From: an uncultured Bacteroidales bacterium
Lineage (GTDB): Bacteria; Bacteroidota; Bacteroidia; Bacteroidales; ML635J-15
Direction of reading: 5' to 3'
DNA: 64,000 nucleotides
Assembly (NCBI GenBank): GCA_905234755.1
Contig: CAJOIT010000001.1
Location: 310,001 to 374,000, forward strand
Below are positions 15,824-24,633 of this stretch, piece after piece; positions within the stretch are counted from its first letter, which is position 1, and every line of letters starts with the position of its first letter. The position numbers and the translations under genes were made by a program. A model generated the notes under the pieces. The model was not told the origin of the DNA. It searched no databases and saw only the letters and a program-made list of their open reading frames with translations.

Positions 15824-17180
15824 AGAATATTGCGAACATTTGTTTTGCTATGAGCAAGTAGATAATAAGACCCATAATATCGTTGAAGGTGGTGATAAAT
15901 GGTCCTGTTGCGATGGCGGGGTCAACTTTCATCTTCTTGAGCAACAATGGGATAAGTGTGCCAAGAACGGTTGCAAACACAATTACCGAAAGCAATGCAA
16001 CGCTTACCGACAATGTGAGTGCAAAGCTGTCGGAGAAGAAGAAGTTGTATGCGAATATCAAGCCTCCGCATATCAGTCCGTTGCAAGCACCTATACGGAA
16101 TTCCTTGAACAACTTTTTGCCTGTTGAATGGATGTCGAGGTCACCACTGGCGAGACCTTGCACCACGATAGCCGATGACTGCACACCTGCGTTTCCGCCC
16201 ATTGCGGCGATTAGCGGAAGGAACATCGCTAGCGATGTATACGATGCCATTTCTTCGTCGAAGACACCGATTATTTGCGATGACAATACACCGCCGAGCA
16301 TACCGATAAGCAACCACGGTATACGTGATTTTGTCTGCTTGAATACGCTGTCCGAAAAGTTGACATCCTTGGTAATACCTGCGCTCAACTGGTAGTCCTC
16401 TTCAGCATTTTCACGGATGACATCTACAACATCATCGATAGTGATTCTACCCATCAGTCTGCCGATGCTATCGACAACTGGAATTGCAACCAAGTCGTAC
16501 TTTTCCATGATTTTTGCAACTTCCTCGGCTTTGTCATCAGTTTTCACCGATACGGTGTCCTCTTCGAGAATGTTGACAATTTTCTGGTTCGTGGAACTGA
16601 ACAGCAACGACTTCAACGAAACCGTACCTTTAAATATATTGTTGTCATCAACGACATATAGGTAGTAGATTTCATCTATCAGTTCGGCTTGGTCACGCAT
16701 TTCGCCTAGGGCCTGCTTCACGGTAAGGTTTTCGTTTATGGCAACGAGTTCCTTAGCCATGATACCACCGGCTGTATCCTCGTCGTAGCTCAACAGGTCT
16801 ACAATATCGCCAGCTTGGTCAACATCCTTGACATGCGAAAGAATTTCCTCCTGAACATCGTCGTCAAGGTCACCAAGAATGTCGGCGGCATCATCAGATT
16901 CCATCTTGTCGATGAGCTGTTCACCAATGACATTGCTTGGGATGGTTTCCAGAAGTTTTTCACGCTCGTCGTCCTCAAGTTCAACAAGAACATCAGCCTT
17001 GGTTTCGGCATCGAGTAGCATGAAGATGAAAGTGCAGTCGTCAAGATTTATTTCTTCGAAGTATTCGGCGATGTCGGCAGGATGCATTTCCTGAATCATC
17101 TCCGCGGCCTTTACCGAGTCTCGGTTCTTAACGATTTCGGTAAGTTCTTCTAAGAATTCCTTTTTTAGTTCGACTGCCAT
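15822..17180 (-). CDS. mgtE: magnesium transporter MgtE
   Basis: A 452-residue MgtE; the start is set at 17180 (MAVELKKEFLEELTEIVKNRDS) because the ten residues upstream of it do not fit the family. Order of parts: N-terminal superhelical domain rich in acidic DDAADILGDLDDDVQEEIL motifs, two CBS domains (GGIMAKELVAINENLTVKQAL and VKTDDKAEEVAKIMEKYDLVAIPVVD), then five membrane helices including PWLLIGMLGG and LPLIAAMGGNAGVQSSAIVVQGLA with the conserved selectivity-filter region. It is a Mg2+-gated channel of the inner membrane. A minus-strand -7 box TATCTTTG is at 17207-17200. Confidence 0.96.
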   Translation of the reverse strand: MAVELKKEFLEELTEIVKNRDSVKAAEMIQEMHPADIAEYFEEINLDDCTFIFMLLDAETKADVLVELEDDEREKLLETIPSNVIGEQLIDKMESDDAADILGDLDDDVQEEILSHVKDVDQAGDIVDLLSYDEDTAGGIMAKELVAINENLTVKQALGEMRDQAELIDEIYYLYVVDDNNIFKGTVSLKSLLFSSTNQKIVNILEEDTVSVKTDDKAEEVAKIMEKYDLVAIPVVDSIGRLMGRITIDDVVDVIRENAEEDYQLSAGITKDVNFSDSVFKQTKSRIPWLLIGMLGGVLSSQIIGVFDEEMASYTSLAMFLPLIAAMGGNAGVQSSAIVVQGLASGDLDIHSTGKKLFKEFRIGACNGLICGGLIFAYNFFFSDSFALTLSVSVALLSVIVFATVLGTLIPLLLKKMKVDPAIATGPFITTFNDIMGLIIYLLIAKQMFAIF

Positions 17181-17260
17181 CTTCCGAAAAATTTGTGTGC
17201 AAAGATACAATAATATTGACGATTTTTGATTTACGATTGACGATTTTTTTTATTTGCAAT

Positions 17261-17294
17261 AATGTAGCGACGCAATGCATTGCGCCGCTACATT
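17261..17294. repeat. 34-bp near-perfect palindrome overlapping the flippase stop codon
   Basis: Two 17-nt arms (17261-17277 and 17278-17294) pair with a single A/C mismatch and no loop; the centre is CAATGCATTG. It overlaps the stop codon (17293-17295) of the minus-strand flippase gene and lies about 80 nt upstream of the mgtE start. It may stop transcription of the flippase gene. Confidence 0.8.
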
Positions 17295-18600
17295 ATATCA
17301 TGCTAACCACCATGCACACCGCCATTAGTATTGCATAGTACAAAAATATTCTTGTGTCAAGATATTCTTTCGGGCGGATTCCGTAGAGCGATTTTACTAC
17401 AGAGACGAGTGCAATCTTTTCCATTATGTTTCCGACAACGAACGCGATGGCAACGCCAACAATACCAATGAAGTTCACAAGAATGAACCCTAATGTGATG
17501 TTAACCAATAGGTTTATTGCTGCTGCTGCCAATATAGGACGGCTTTGCCTTCTGCCGACGAGTATGCTTTCGGGAAGTATGAACCTGAACATGGCGGCAA
17601 AGCAATAAATATTGAAAACCAGCGCACTTTCGTAGAAGTCATTGTTAAAAATCAGCGGGTATAAATATTTGCTCGTGATTATTGCCACCATTGCAATGGG
17701 AATGCAAATGTGCATTATGCGTTTATTTTCGCGCTTGATGCTTTCGAGTGCTTCCGTTGTATTTTCGTTGTTGGCTATGCGTGAGGATATTGCTTCCGAC
17801 AAGGCTGTGACAGGCAATAGAATAAGTGGAAATTCCTTTGCACCATAGCGGAATTGTGCGTATGTGCTTTCATCAAATTTGTATGCGACAAGAAAGCAGT
17901 CAATATATTGTATTCCTTTTACTATCAGTACGCTAAGCATGAAAGGCGCGGATAGTTTCAGGAAAAGTCCTATATATTTCCCAGAGAATTTCAGTCGTGA
18001 ATACCTTAATATTATAATAGCAAGCCAAGCAAATTTTATTGCCGTTGCAAGCAGAAGTCCGTACAATCCGTAGCCAAGGTCGTTGGTTATAATCACGGGG
18101 ATTGTAACGGCAAGTATCTGCAAAGTGAATGCTATAGCGCCGTATGCGGCAATGTGTTTTGGCTTGTTTTCAATAAGATAGATGTATTCGACAAGGTTTG
18201 CCGGACTCGATAGCACTATGTATGCCAAGAGTATTTTCAAATAAGGTATACGGTTTCCGCTGAATCCTACGAGTGTTGCAATTTGCGACTGAAGTAGGAA
18301 AACAGCGATGGCTGTAATCAGCGACAATGCCGTGAAGATTACGAATATGTTGAAGTAGGTTTCGGTTTTTTCCTGCGTTCCTTCTCGTTTCAACGAGAGC
18401 ATCGTCTGCAACATTCCGCCAGTCCAGAAGAAGCAAGTTGCACCCGAAATCAGCAGGAAGGTTTCGTAGGTTCCAATCTGACTGATACCAATGCTTGTTT
18501 TCGACAGGATAATGCCGATGAGAAGCAACGCAACAAATCGGAACAACTGCAAAAATTGCAGTGCTCTTACGCTGTTCAGGTATTTGGAAATCAGTTGCAC
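17293..18600 (-). CDS. polysaccharide flippase (Wzx/MATE-like)
   Basis: A 435-residue integral membrane protein with about twelve hydrophobic segments, of the oligosaccharide flippase (MviN/MATE superfamily) type. Landmarks are the N-terminal LNSVRALQFLQLFRFVALLLIGIILSK, the GTYETFLLISGATCFFWTGGM stretch, and the internal LIFNNDFYESALVFNIYCFAAMFRFILPESILVGRR segment. Such proteins translocate lipid-linked glycans across the inner membrane. The gene follows riboflavin synthase by 3 nt on the same strand, which looks like an accidental operon. The cargo is unknown. Confidence 0.85.
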   Translation of the reverse strand: MQLISKYLNSVRALQFLQLFRFVALLLIGIILSKTSIGISQIGTYETFLLISGATCFFWTGGMLQTMLSLKREGTQEKTETYFNIFVIFTALSLITAIAVFLLQSQIATLVGFSGNRIPYLKILLAYIVLSSPANLVEYIYLIENKPKHIAAYGAIAFTLQILAVTIPVIITNDLGYGLYGLLLATAIKFAWLAIIILRYSRLKFSGKYIGLFLKLSAPFMLSVLIVKGIQYIDCFLVAYKFDESTYAQFRYGAKEFPLILLPVTALSEAISSRIANNENTTEALESIKRENKRIMHICIPIAMVAIITSKYLYPLIFNNDFYESALVFNIYCFAAMFRFILPESILVGRRQSRPILAAAAINLLVNITLGFILVNFIGIVGVAIAFVVGNIMEKIALVSVVKSLYGIRPKEYLDTRIFLYYAILMAVCMVVSMI

Positions 18601-18603
18601 TCT

Positions 18604-19215
18604 TTATTTGCCAAGTCCTTCAAGATAGCCAGCCATAATCTTTTGTATGTACTTGCCGATGATGTCGAATTCAAGGTTAACGATGGTACCTACCTTGAAG
18701 CAGTGAAAGTTGGTCACCTGATATGTGTACGGAATTATCGATACGGAAAAAGTATTTGCCTTTGAGTTCACAACAGTAAGACTTACGCCGTTTACTGAAA
18801 CAGAACCTTTTTCTACCGTGATGTTGCCTTTTGACTTATCGTATTCGAAAGTGTAGTACCAGCTTCCGCCGTTTTCGGTAACATCGATGCACTTGGCAGT
18901 CTGGTCAACATGTCCCTGAACCAAATGACCATCAAGGAGTTTGTCCATGCTCATGCTACGCTCAATGTTTACTTCGTCGCCAATGTTCAGTAGACCGAGG
19001 TTCGACTTGTCGAGGGTTTCTTTCATTGCCGTAACCTTATAGGTCTTTGTTGGTTTGTCTATTTCTACAACTGTGAGGCATACGCCGTTGTGTGCAACGC
19101 TTTGGTCGATGCGAAGCTGGTCGCCAAACGAGCAGGTGAAATAAAAATGAATGTTGCTCTGTTCCTTTTCAATTTTGACCAGTCTTGCGGTTTCTTCTAC
19201 TATTCCTGAAAACAT
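18604..19215 (-). CDS. ribE: riboflavin synthase, alpha subunit
   Basis: A 203-residue riboflavin synthase made of two lumazine-binding repeats: MFSGIVEETARLV...QSVAHNGVCLTVVEID and DGHLVQGHVDQTAKC...KGSVSVNGVSLTVVNSKANTFSVSIIPYT. It dismutates two molecules of 6,7-dimethyl-8-ribityllumazine to riboflavin and 5-amino-6-ribitylaminouracil. The N-terminal MFSGIV and the GHLVQGHVD motifs are diagnostic. No other rib gene lies nearby and no FMN riboswitch was seen upstream. Confidence 0.96.
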   Translation of the reverse strand: MFSGIVEETARLVKIEKEQSNIHFYFTCSFGDQLRIDQSVAHNGVCLTVVEIDKPTKTYKVTAMKETLDKSNLGLLNIGDEVNIERSMSMDKLLDGHLVQGHVDQTAKCIDVTENGGSWYYTFEYDKSKGNITVEKGSVSVNGVSLTVVNSKANTFSVSIIPYTYQVTNFHCFKVGTIVNLEFDIIGKYIQKIMAGYLEGLGK

Positions 19216-19245
19216 ATTCCTTTGTTTTTACTTATAATCAATTTG

Positions 19246-20667
19246 TTAATTTTTAGCTTGGTGTTCCTTGCGCAGCAAGTCGTTGAGTTCCTTTACAGGG
19301 TTGAAGGTTATCAGCGGTACTTCTACGAAAATCGTAAGCCAGTCGGCCATGGAGCCATTCCATAGTCCCGGATGTTCCAGAACCTTGATTGGCTTGCCGT
19401 TGTATGTCTTTTCCGATACGAAGCATGTTGATGTGTCAACGAATTTGTTCAAGTCGAACTTCTTGCCTGTGTAATCCTTAGTGTAGCATACGAGGTCAAC
19501 AGGGTTGAAGTGTGTCGATTTGTTGAAATAATCCTTTTGCTGTTCATCGGCAAGGTTTATCTGGGCTTTTTCGACTATCTGCAACGAAACATTTCCGTCT
19601 TTTCTTACTAGGAATGGACCGCCGCCGGGTTCACCAGTGTTTTTCACCATTCCGCATACGCGAATTGGGCGATTCATGAAATTATTGAGCGTTTTGCAGA
19701 GGTTTCCGTTTCTTTCTATTGTTGTGCAGAAGGTCTTTTCAAGGCTATCGGCTATGCGGTTGCAATTTTCTGCCGACTTGTCGCTTCCGAGGCTCTGCAT
19801 GTACGACTTTATGTTTTCTGCTGTTTCTATCAGCACTCCACCGAGAAGTTTCTTGTAAGGCAGAGTTTCTGGCATATAGTCTTGATGAACAATGTTATCG
19901 ATGTTTTTAATGAAAATTATGTCTGCATCGATGGCGTTAAGGTTCTGCAACAGAGAGCCATGTCCGCCAGGACGGGTGAAAAGTTCGCCCGAATCTGTCT
20001 TGACAAGACTACCATCGTTGTAAATTGCCACTGTGTTGGTGGATTTTTCCTGGAACGAGAATTTTACATCAACATTTAGTTTGTTCTTTTGCAAAATCTT
20101 GTCAAGTAGTTTTTTAAACATTTCGTAATGTTCTTCCGAAACTGTAAATTCGAGTTTTGCAGGATTATCCGAATTATTCATTGCTACGCCTTCGAAGATC
20201 TGTTCCTCAAACGCGGTGCGCGAAAAACCATTGTATTTGTGGAATTCTACAAGACCTTTTGGCAGACCTGCATAGTTCAGCGGTTCGTGGAGTATATGGT
20301 CGGAAACTTCCTCCAGATTTTCGGCATCCTTAATGCTGCCTTTTAGTGTGTCGAAAAATGCGAACTTTGGCAATGAATCTATTGTCGCTTTTACAGAGTA
20401 GTCGCCTCCGTCGTGGAGATTTTTCAGGTTTGGCTCGTTGTTGAATGCGATTAGTCGCTTGAACATTCTAGTTGCTGCACCCGATGCCGGCACGAACTTT
20501 TCGATACTGTAGTTCTTGCTTTGAATGTCGTATATATCAATGTAATGTTGTTGATTTTCAATGACTGTTATGCCATTTTCTGGCGTTGCTGGCGCTGCAA
20601 TGTCCACAAAGTTGCCTTCGCTTTCGAGGAGACTTTTCTGTCGCTTTATTTCGTTTTCGCTTAACAT
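19246..20667 (-). CDS. DUF4301 family protein
   Basis: A 473-residue cytoplasmic protein that I recognise as DUF4301, a Bacteroidota family of unknown function. Features include KFVPASGAATRMFKRLIAF near residues 57-75, which resembles the GxGxRM-type nucleotide-binding loop of sugar nucleotidyltransferases, and LFTRPGGHGSLLQNLNAIDADIIFIKNIDNI near residues 231-260. A nucleotidyltransferase-like role is possible but unproven. The gene is read toward ribE with a 30-nt gap and probably shares its transcript. Confidence 0.85.
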   Translation of the reverse strand: MLSENEIKRQKSLLESEGNFVDIAAPATPENGITVIENQQHYIDIYDIQSKNYSIEKFVPASGAATRMFKRLIAFNNEPNLKNLHDGGDYSVKATIDSLPKFAFFDTLKGSIKDAENLEEVSDHILHEPLNYAGLPKGLVEFHKYNGFSRTAFEEQIFEGVAMNNSDNPAKLEFTVSEEHYEMFKKLLDKILQKNKLNVDVKFSFQEKSTNTVAIYNDGSLVKTDSGELFTRPGGHGSLLQNLNAIDADIIFIKNIDNIVHQDYMPETLPYKKLLGGVLIETAENIKSYMQSLGSDKSAENCNRIADSLEKTFCTTIERNGNLCKTLNNFMNRPIRVCGMVKNTGEPGGGPFLVRKDGNVSLQIVEKAQINLADEQQKDYFNKSTHFNPVDLVCYTKDYTGKKFDLNKFVDTSTCFVSEKTYNGKPIKVLEHPGLWNGSMADWLTIFVEVPLITFNPVKELNDLLRKEHQAKN

Positions 20668-20769
20668 ACGGTTTTCAAGTATTTAATTCGGGGTGCTAAA
20701 TTAATAAAAATATTGATGGTTTAATTCGTAATGCTTTATTTTGTATTTTTACCGCAAATTTTTGCACGG

Positions 20770-21423
20770 ATGATTGATGTACAAAACATAACTAAGTCGT
20801 ATGGTAGCCTTCAAGTCTTGAAGGGCATCGACTTGCATATTGAAAAGTCGGAAATAGTGTCGATACTAGGCGCAAGTGGTGCGGGTAAGACGACTTTGCT
20901 TCAGATTGTTGGTACTTTGCTCAAACCTGATTCTGGGAAAGTTATAATCGATGGCATTGACACTTTTTCGCTTGGCGAAAAGAAACTTTCGGCATTCCGC
21001 AATTCGCATATTGGCTTTGTATTTCAGTTTCATCAGCTTTTGCCGGAATTTACTGCACTCGAAAATGTCTGCATACCAGCCTTCATTGGAGGCAAGGGCA
21101 AGAAGGAAACTCGAAGCCGTGCCTTGGAATTGCTTGATGCTCTGAATGTGCGCGAACGAAGCGAACATAAGCCATCGGAATTGTCGGGCGGTGAAAAACA
21201 GCGCGTTGCCATTGCTCGTGCTTTGATAAACAACCCATCCGTTGTGCTTGCCGATGAGCCATCGGGAAACCTTGATTCGCAAAATGCCCGCGACCTCTAT
21301 AAAATCATCTTCGACCTGCGCGAAAATTTCAAGCAGACATTTGTAATTGTAACGCACAACGAGGAGCATGCCCGTCTGACAGACCGCATGTTCACAATTT
21401 CGGATGGAGAGATACGCCAATGA
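20770..21423 (+). CDS. lolD: LolD-like ABC transporter ATP-binding protein
   Basis: The start at 20770 ([22 protein letters not shown]) fits the family; an in-frame ATG at 20731 would add 13 residues not expected. The 217-residue ATPase has Walker [10 protein letters not shown], signature [15 protein letters not shown] and Walker [13 protein letters not shown]. The [20 protein letters not shown] segment is typical of the MacB/LolD group that drives lipoprotein release from the inner membrane or related export. No permease gene is adjacent, so partnership with LolCE is assumed. It overlaps rsmE by 4 nt. Confidence 0.88.
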   Translation: MIDVQNITKSYGSLQVLKGIDLHIEKSEIVSILGASGAGKTTLLQIVGTLLKPDSGKVIIDGIDTFSLGEKKLSAFRNSHIGFVFQFHQLLPEFTALENVCIPAFIGGKGKKETRSRALELLDALNVRERSEHKPSELSGGEKQRVAIARALINNPSVVLADEPSGNLDSQNARDLYKIIFDLRENFKQTFVIVTHNEEHARLTDRMFTISDGEIRQ

Positions 21424-22127
21424 GATTCTTTTACGACAATACCATTTCGGGCGACCATCACATTCTTAGCGAGGAAGAGTCGAATCATTGTGCGCGAGTG
21501 CTTAGACTGAGAGTCGGCGATGAAATTTTCATTGCGGACGGGCAGGGAAATTTGCATCGTTCCGAAATTGAAACCATTGATAACAAGCATACTACGATAC
21601 GCATTGTGGAAACAATTGCCGAGTACAACAAGTTGCCGTATCGTCTTCACATTGCCATTGCACCGACAAAAAACATGGATCGTATGGAATGGTTTCTTGA
21701 AAAAGCCACCGAGATAGGCATTTCGGAAATCACGCCCATCATTTGCCACAATTCGGAGCGCAAGGTCGTTAAGACCGACCGCATGAACCGCATAGTGGAG
21801 GCAGCCATGAAGCAGTCGTACAAAGCTTATCATCCGCAGATTAACGAGGCTGTGAAGTTTCTGGACTTCGTGAAGAATGATAGTTCCGAACAGAAATTTG
21901 TAGCTCATTGTGAGGATGATGGCAAACGAATTTACCTTGCCGATGTTGTGAAGCCGAAAACATCTGTTACTATACTTATCGGTCCAGAAGGCGACTTTTC
22001 GCACGAAGAAATTGAACTTGCCTTGCAAAATTATGTGCCTGTGACATTGGGTAGCAGCCGTTTGCGTACCGAAACTGCTGCGCTTGTGGCTTGCGATATT
22101 GTGTCGATAAGGAACCAGATGATGTAA
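21420..22127 (+). CDS. rsmE: 16S rRNA (uracil1498-N3)-methyltransferase RsmE
   Basis: A 235-residue SPOUT methyltransferase. Landmarks: N-terminal PUA-like [30 protein letters not shown], the [53 protein letters not shown] helix, and the knot [37 protein letters not shown]. It methylates U1498 of 16S rRNA in the 30S subunit. The ATGA overlap with lolD suggests translational coupling. A weak hairpin (CCGCT...AGCGG) followed by a T-run at about 22150-22185 may end the transcript. Confidence 0.96.
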   Translation: MRFFYDNTISGDHHILSEEESNHCARVLRLRVGDEIFIADGQGNLHRSEIETIDNKHTTIRIVETIAEYNKLPYRLHIAIAPTKNMDRMEWFLEKATEIGISEITPIICHNSERKVVKTDRMNRIVEAAMKQSYKAYHPQINEAVKFLDFVKNDSSEQKFVAHCEDDGKRIYLADVVKPKTSVTILIGPEGDFSHEEIELALQNYVPVTLGSSRLRTETAALVACDIVSIRNQMM

Positions 22128-22218
22128 TTGGTGTGAGCAAACAATAAACCGCTGTTCTCTCCGTTATTCAAGCGGATTTTTTATGAAAAAATTAAATGTG
22201 TCGAATAAGTAATTTTTA

Positions 22219-22226
22219 TATCTTTG
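22219..22226 (+). promoter_or_regulatory. -7 element 4 nt before bamD
   Basis: TATCTTTG matches TAnnTTTG exactly and ends at 22226, four bases before the bamD ATG at 22231. No good TTTG is seen at -33. If used, the transcript would start at or next to the ATG. Confidence 0.5.
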
Positions 22227-22230
22227 CAAG

Positions 22231-23052
22231 ATGTTTAATTGGAAAAGTGTATATTGTTTAATTGTTGGCGTAATCGCTTTGCTATCAGTGTCTTGTAGTG
22301 AATATTCCAAGGTGCTGAAAAGCGGTGACAGCGACTTGAAATATCGCAAGATGTTCGAATACTACGAAGCCGAGGACTACTATAAGGCGCTCGGTCTTAT
22401 CGAGGACATAAAGGCGGTGTACAAGGGCACCGACAAATACGAGACGCTTTGCTTCTACAACGCATATTGCAATTACAAGCAAAAGGAATATTCTTTGGCA
22501 GGCTATCTGTTCAAGGAATATGCCCGTTTGTATTCAAACACTGAGCGTACCGAGGAAGCCGAGTACATGGCAGCTTACTGCTACTATACAGTCTCGCCAA
22601 GTGTTTCGTTGGAACAGACATATACCGAGTTGGCTCTCAGGGAATTGGAGTCTTTCAAGGAAAAGTATCCCGAATCTAAGTATAGCGAAAAGGTTGATGA
22701 GCATATCAAGGATTTGAATTTCAAGCTTGAGACAAAGGCATATAACAATGCAATGCTTTATTACAAGATAAGCGACTACAAGGCGGCAATAGTTGCGCTC
22801 AGGAATGTGCTGTATGACTATCCTATGACAACTTACCGCGAGGAAATAATGTTCACAATGGTAAAGGCATCGTACACCCTTGCAACAAAAAGCGTTGAAA
22901 ACAAAAAGTTGGAAAGATACAAAAACACAGTGCAGGCATACTATGCATTTCTGGACAAATTTCCTAACTCAAAGAAAATCAAAGAAGCAGAAAAATATTT
23001 TACAAACTCACAAAATTATATAGAAAGTAAAAATGGATTACAAAAAGACTAA
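22231..23052 (+). CDS. bamD: outer membrane assembly lipoprotein BamD
   Basis: A 273-residue lipoprotein (signal MFNWKSVYCLIVGVIALLSVSC with lipid cysteine at 22) made of TPR units: YEAEDYYKALGLIEDIKAVYKGT, YNAYCNYKQKEYSLAGYLFKEYARLYSNTERTEEAEYMAAYC, and ALRNVLYDYPMTTYREEIMFTMVKASYTLA. BamD is an essential part of the BAM complex that folds beta-barrel proteins into the outer membrane. It heads the conserved bamD-rpoZ-coaBC-DUF4835-recN cluster and overlaps rpoZ by 20 nt. Confidence 0.93.
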   Translation: MFNWKSVYCLIVGVIALLSVSCSEYSKVLKSGDSDLKYRKMFEYYEAEDYYKALGLIEDIKAVYKGTDKYETLCFYNAYCNYKQKEYSLAGYLFKEYARLYSNTERTEEAEYMAAYCYYTVSPSVSLEQTYTELALRELESFKEKYPESKYSEKVDEHIKDLNFKLETKAYNNAMLYYKISDYKAAIVALRNVLYDYPMTTYREEIMFTMVKASYTLATKSVENKKLERYKNTVQAYYAFLDKFPNSKKIKEAEKYFTNSQNYIESKNGLQKD

Positions 23053-23425
23053 TGCTCCAACAAACTGCATCACACGCGATGTAGTCGAAATGGCAGAAAA
23101 GACAGGAAATGTTTACGAATCTGTTGTTATCTGCTCGAAGATGGCTGATCAGGTTAATGCTGACATCAGAAAGGAACTTTACAAGAAGCTCGAAGAGTTT
23201 TCGACCTTCAACGACAATCTTGAAGAAATCCACGAGAACCGCGAGCAGATAGAGGTGTCGAAATACTACGAAAAGTTGCCGAAGCCGACAAATATCGCAA
23301 TTGAGGAGTTTATGGCTGACAATGTTTACTACACCAATCAGGACATAAACATCAAGAAGGCAGAAGTTGAGGAAGAAGCAGAGCCTGTTGCAACTGCAGA
23401 ACCACAAACAGAACCGCAGGAATAA
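23033..23425 (+). CDS. rpoZ: RNA polymerase omega-type subunit (Bacteroidota RpoZ)
   Basis: A 130-residue protein with the Bacteroidota omega/Rpb6 pattern CITRDVVEMAEKTGNVYESVVICSKMADQVNADIRKELYKKLEEF. The C-terminal tail (VEEEAEPVATAEPQTEPQE) is acidic and disordered. Omega promotes assembly and stability of RNA polymerase. The position between bamD and coaBC is the conserved one for this family. The start overlaps the end of bamD by 20 nt. Confidence 0.85.
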   Translation: MDYKKTNAPTNCITRDVVEMAEKTGNVYESVVICSKMADQVNADIRKELYKKLEEFSTFNDNLEEIHENREQIEVSKYYEKLPKPTNIAIEEFMADNVYYTNQDINIKKAEVEEEAEPVATAEPQTEPQE

Positions 23426-23431
23426 CATAAT

Positions 23432-24631
23432 ATGCTCAACGGAAAACACATATTACTCGGTGTTACAGGGAGTATTGCGGCTTACAAGGCTGCAAATATT
23501 GTCCGTTTGCTAGTTACGCAAGGCGCCGAGGTAAAGATTGTGATGACTCCGTTGGCAAAGCAGTTCATAACACCGCTTACACTTGCTACTCTTGCCAAGA
23601 ATCCAATTTATGTCGATTTTTTCAATCCGGAAAATGGACAGTGGAACTCGCATGTGAGCCTTGGAATGTGGGCAGATGCCTACTTGATAGCTCCTGCAAC
23701 TGCTAACACTATCGGCAAGATGGCAAACGGAATAGCAGACAATCTTTTGCTAACATCCTACCTTTCAGCAAAATGCCCAGTGTTTGTCGCTCCTGCAATG
23801 GATCTTGACATGTTTGCTCATCCTACGGTGGAGAAAAACATCGAGACGCTAAAGTCGTATGGGGTTCATTTTATTGATGCTGAGGACGGGGAGCTTGCAA
23901 GCGGACTTGTAGGCAAGGGACGGTTGGCTGCACCAGAAAGCATTGTCGCTTGTCTCGACAAGTTTTTCGATGCTCATCAGTCGCTCGCAGGCAAAAAAAT
24001 CATGGTGACAGCGGGACCTACCTATGAAAAGATTGATGCAGTGCGCTTCATAGGAAACTATTCGTCAGGAAAGATGGGATATGCCATTGCTGAGGAATGT
24101 GCAAATCGTGGTGCAGAGGTGGTGCTAGTGTCGGGACCAGTTTCGCTGAAGGCGAAAAATCCTTCGATTAGAATGATAAAGGTTGAGTCGGCACACGAAA
24201 TGTACGAGGCTTGCAATAGGGAATTCCCGCAATGCAATGCCGCTGTACTTTCGGCAGCTGTGGCCGATTTCACTCCGCAGAATGTGTCGGACACAAAAAT
24301 CAAGCGTAAGGACAATAATCTTGAAATTTGCCTAAAGCCAACAGAAGACATTGCTGCAAGTTTGGGCAAGATAAAGGAAAACCGTGTGCTTGTGGGATTT
24401 GCGCTTGAAAAGGAGAACGAATTCGAAAATGCAATGGGCAAACTGGAGCGCAAGAACTTCGACTTCATAGTGTTGAATTCCATGAACGACAAGGGCGCAG
24501 GGTTCAACCACGACACAAACAAGATTACAATCATTAACCGAAGCAAGGAAGTGAAAAACTTCGACTTGAAGTCAAAGCTTATGGTTGCAAAGGATATTGT
24601 TGATGAAATTAAAAACCTTTTAAAACCGTGA
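23432..24631 (+). CDS. coaBC: bifunctional phosphopantothenoylcysteine decarboxylase/phosphopantothenate-cysteine ligase CoaBC
   Basis: A 399-residue fusion. CoaC half: LLGVTGSIAAYKAANIVRLL, the WNSHVSLGMWADAYLIAPATANTIGKMANGIADNLL block with the active-site His, and PAMDLDMFAHP. CoaB half: KKIMVTAGPTYEKIDAVRFIGNYSSGKMGYAIAEE, then AVLSAAVADFTPQ and KIKRKD. Together they make 4-phosphopantetheine for coenzyme A from phosphopantothenate, cysteine and CTP. The usual decarboxylase motif PAMNxxM reads PAMDLDM here, with Asp in place of Asn. It lies 6 nt after rpoZ. Confidence 0.95.
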   Translation: MLNGKHILLGVTGSIAAYKAANIVRLLVTQGAEVKIVMTPLAKQFITPLTLATLAKNPIYVDFFNPENGQWNSHVSLGMWADAYLIAPATANTIGKMANGIADNLLLTSYLSAKCPVFVAPAMDLDMFAHPTVEKNIETLKSYGVHFIDAEDGELASGLVGKGRLAAPESIVACLDKFFDAHQSLAGKKIMVTAGPTYEKIDAVRFIGNYSSGKMGYAIAEECANRGAEVVLVSGPVSLKAKNPSIRMIKVESAHEMYEACNREFPQCNAAVLSAAVADFTPQNVSDTKIKRKDNNLEICLKPTEDIAASLGKIKENRVLVGFALEKENEFENAMGKLERKNFDFIVLNSMNDKGAGFNHDTNKITIINRSKEVKNFDLKSKLMVAKDIVDEIKNLLKP

Positions 24632-24633
24632 TT

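Noticed and set aside
21297..22028. Minus-strand open frame opposite rsmE
   Set aside because: RsmE motifs are complete on the plus strand; the opposite frame shows none.
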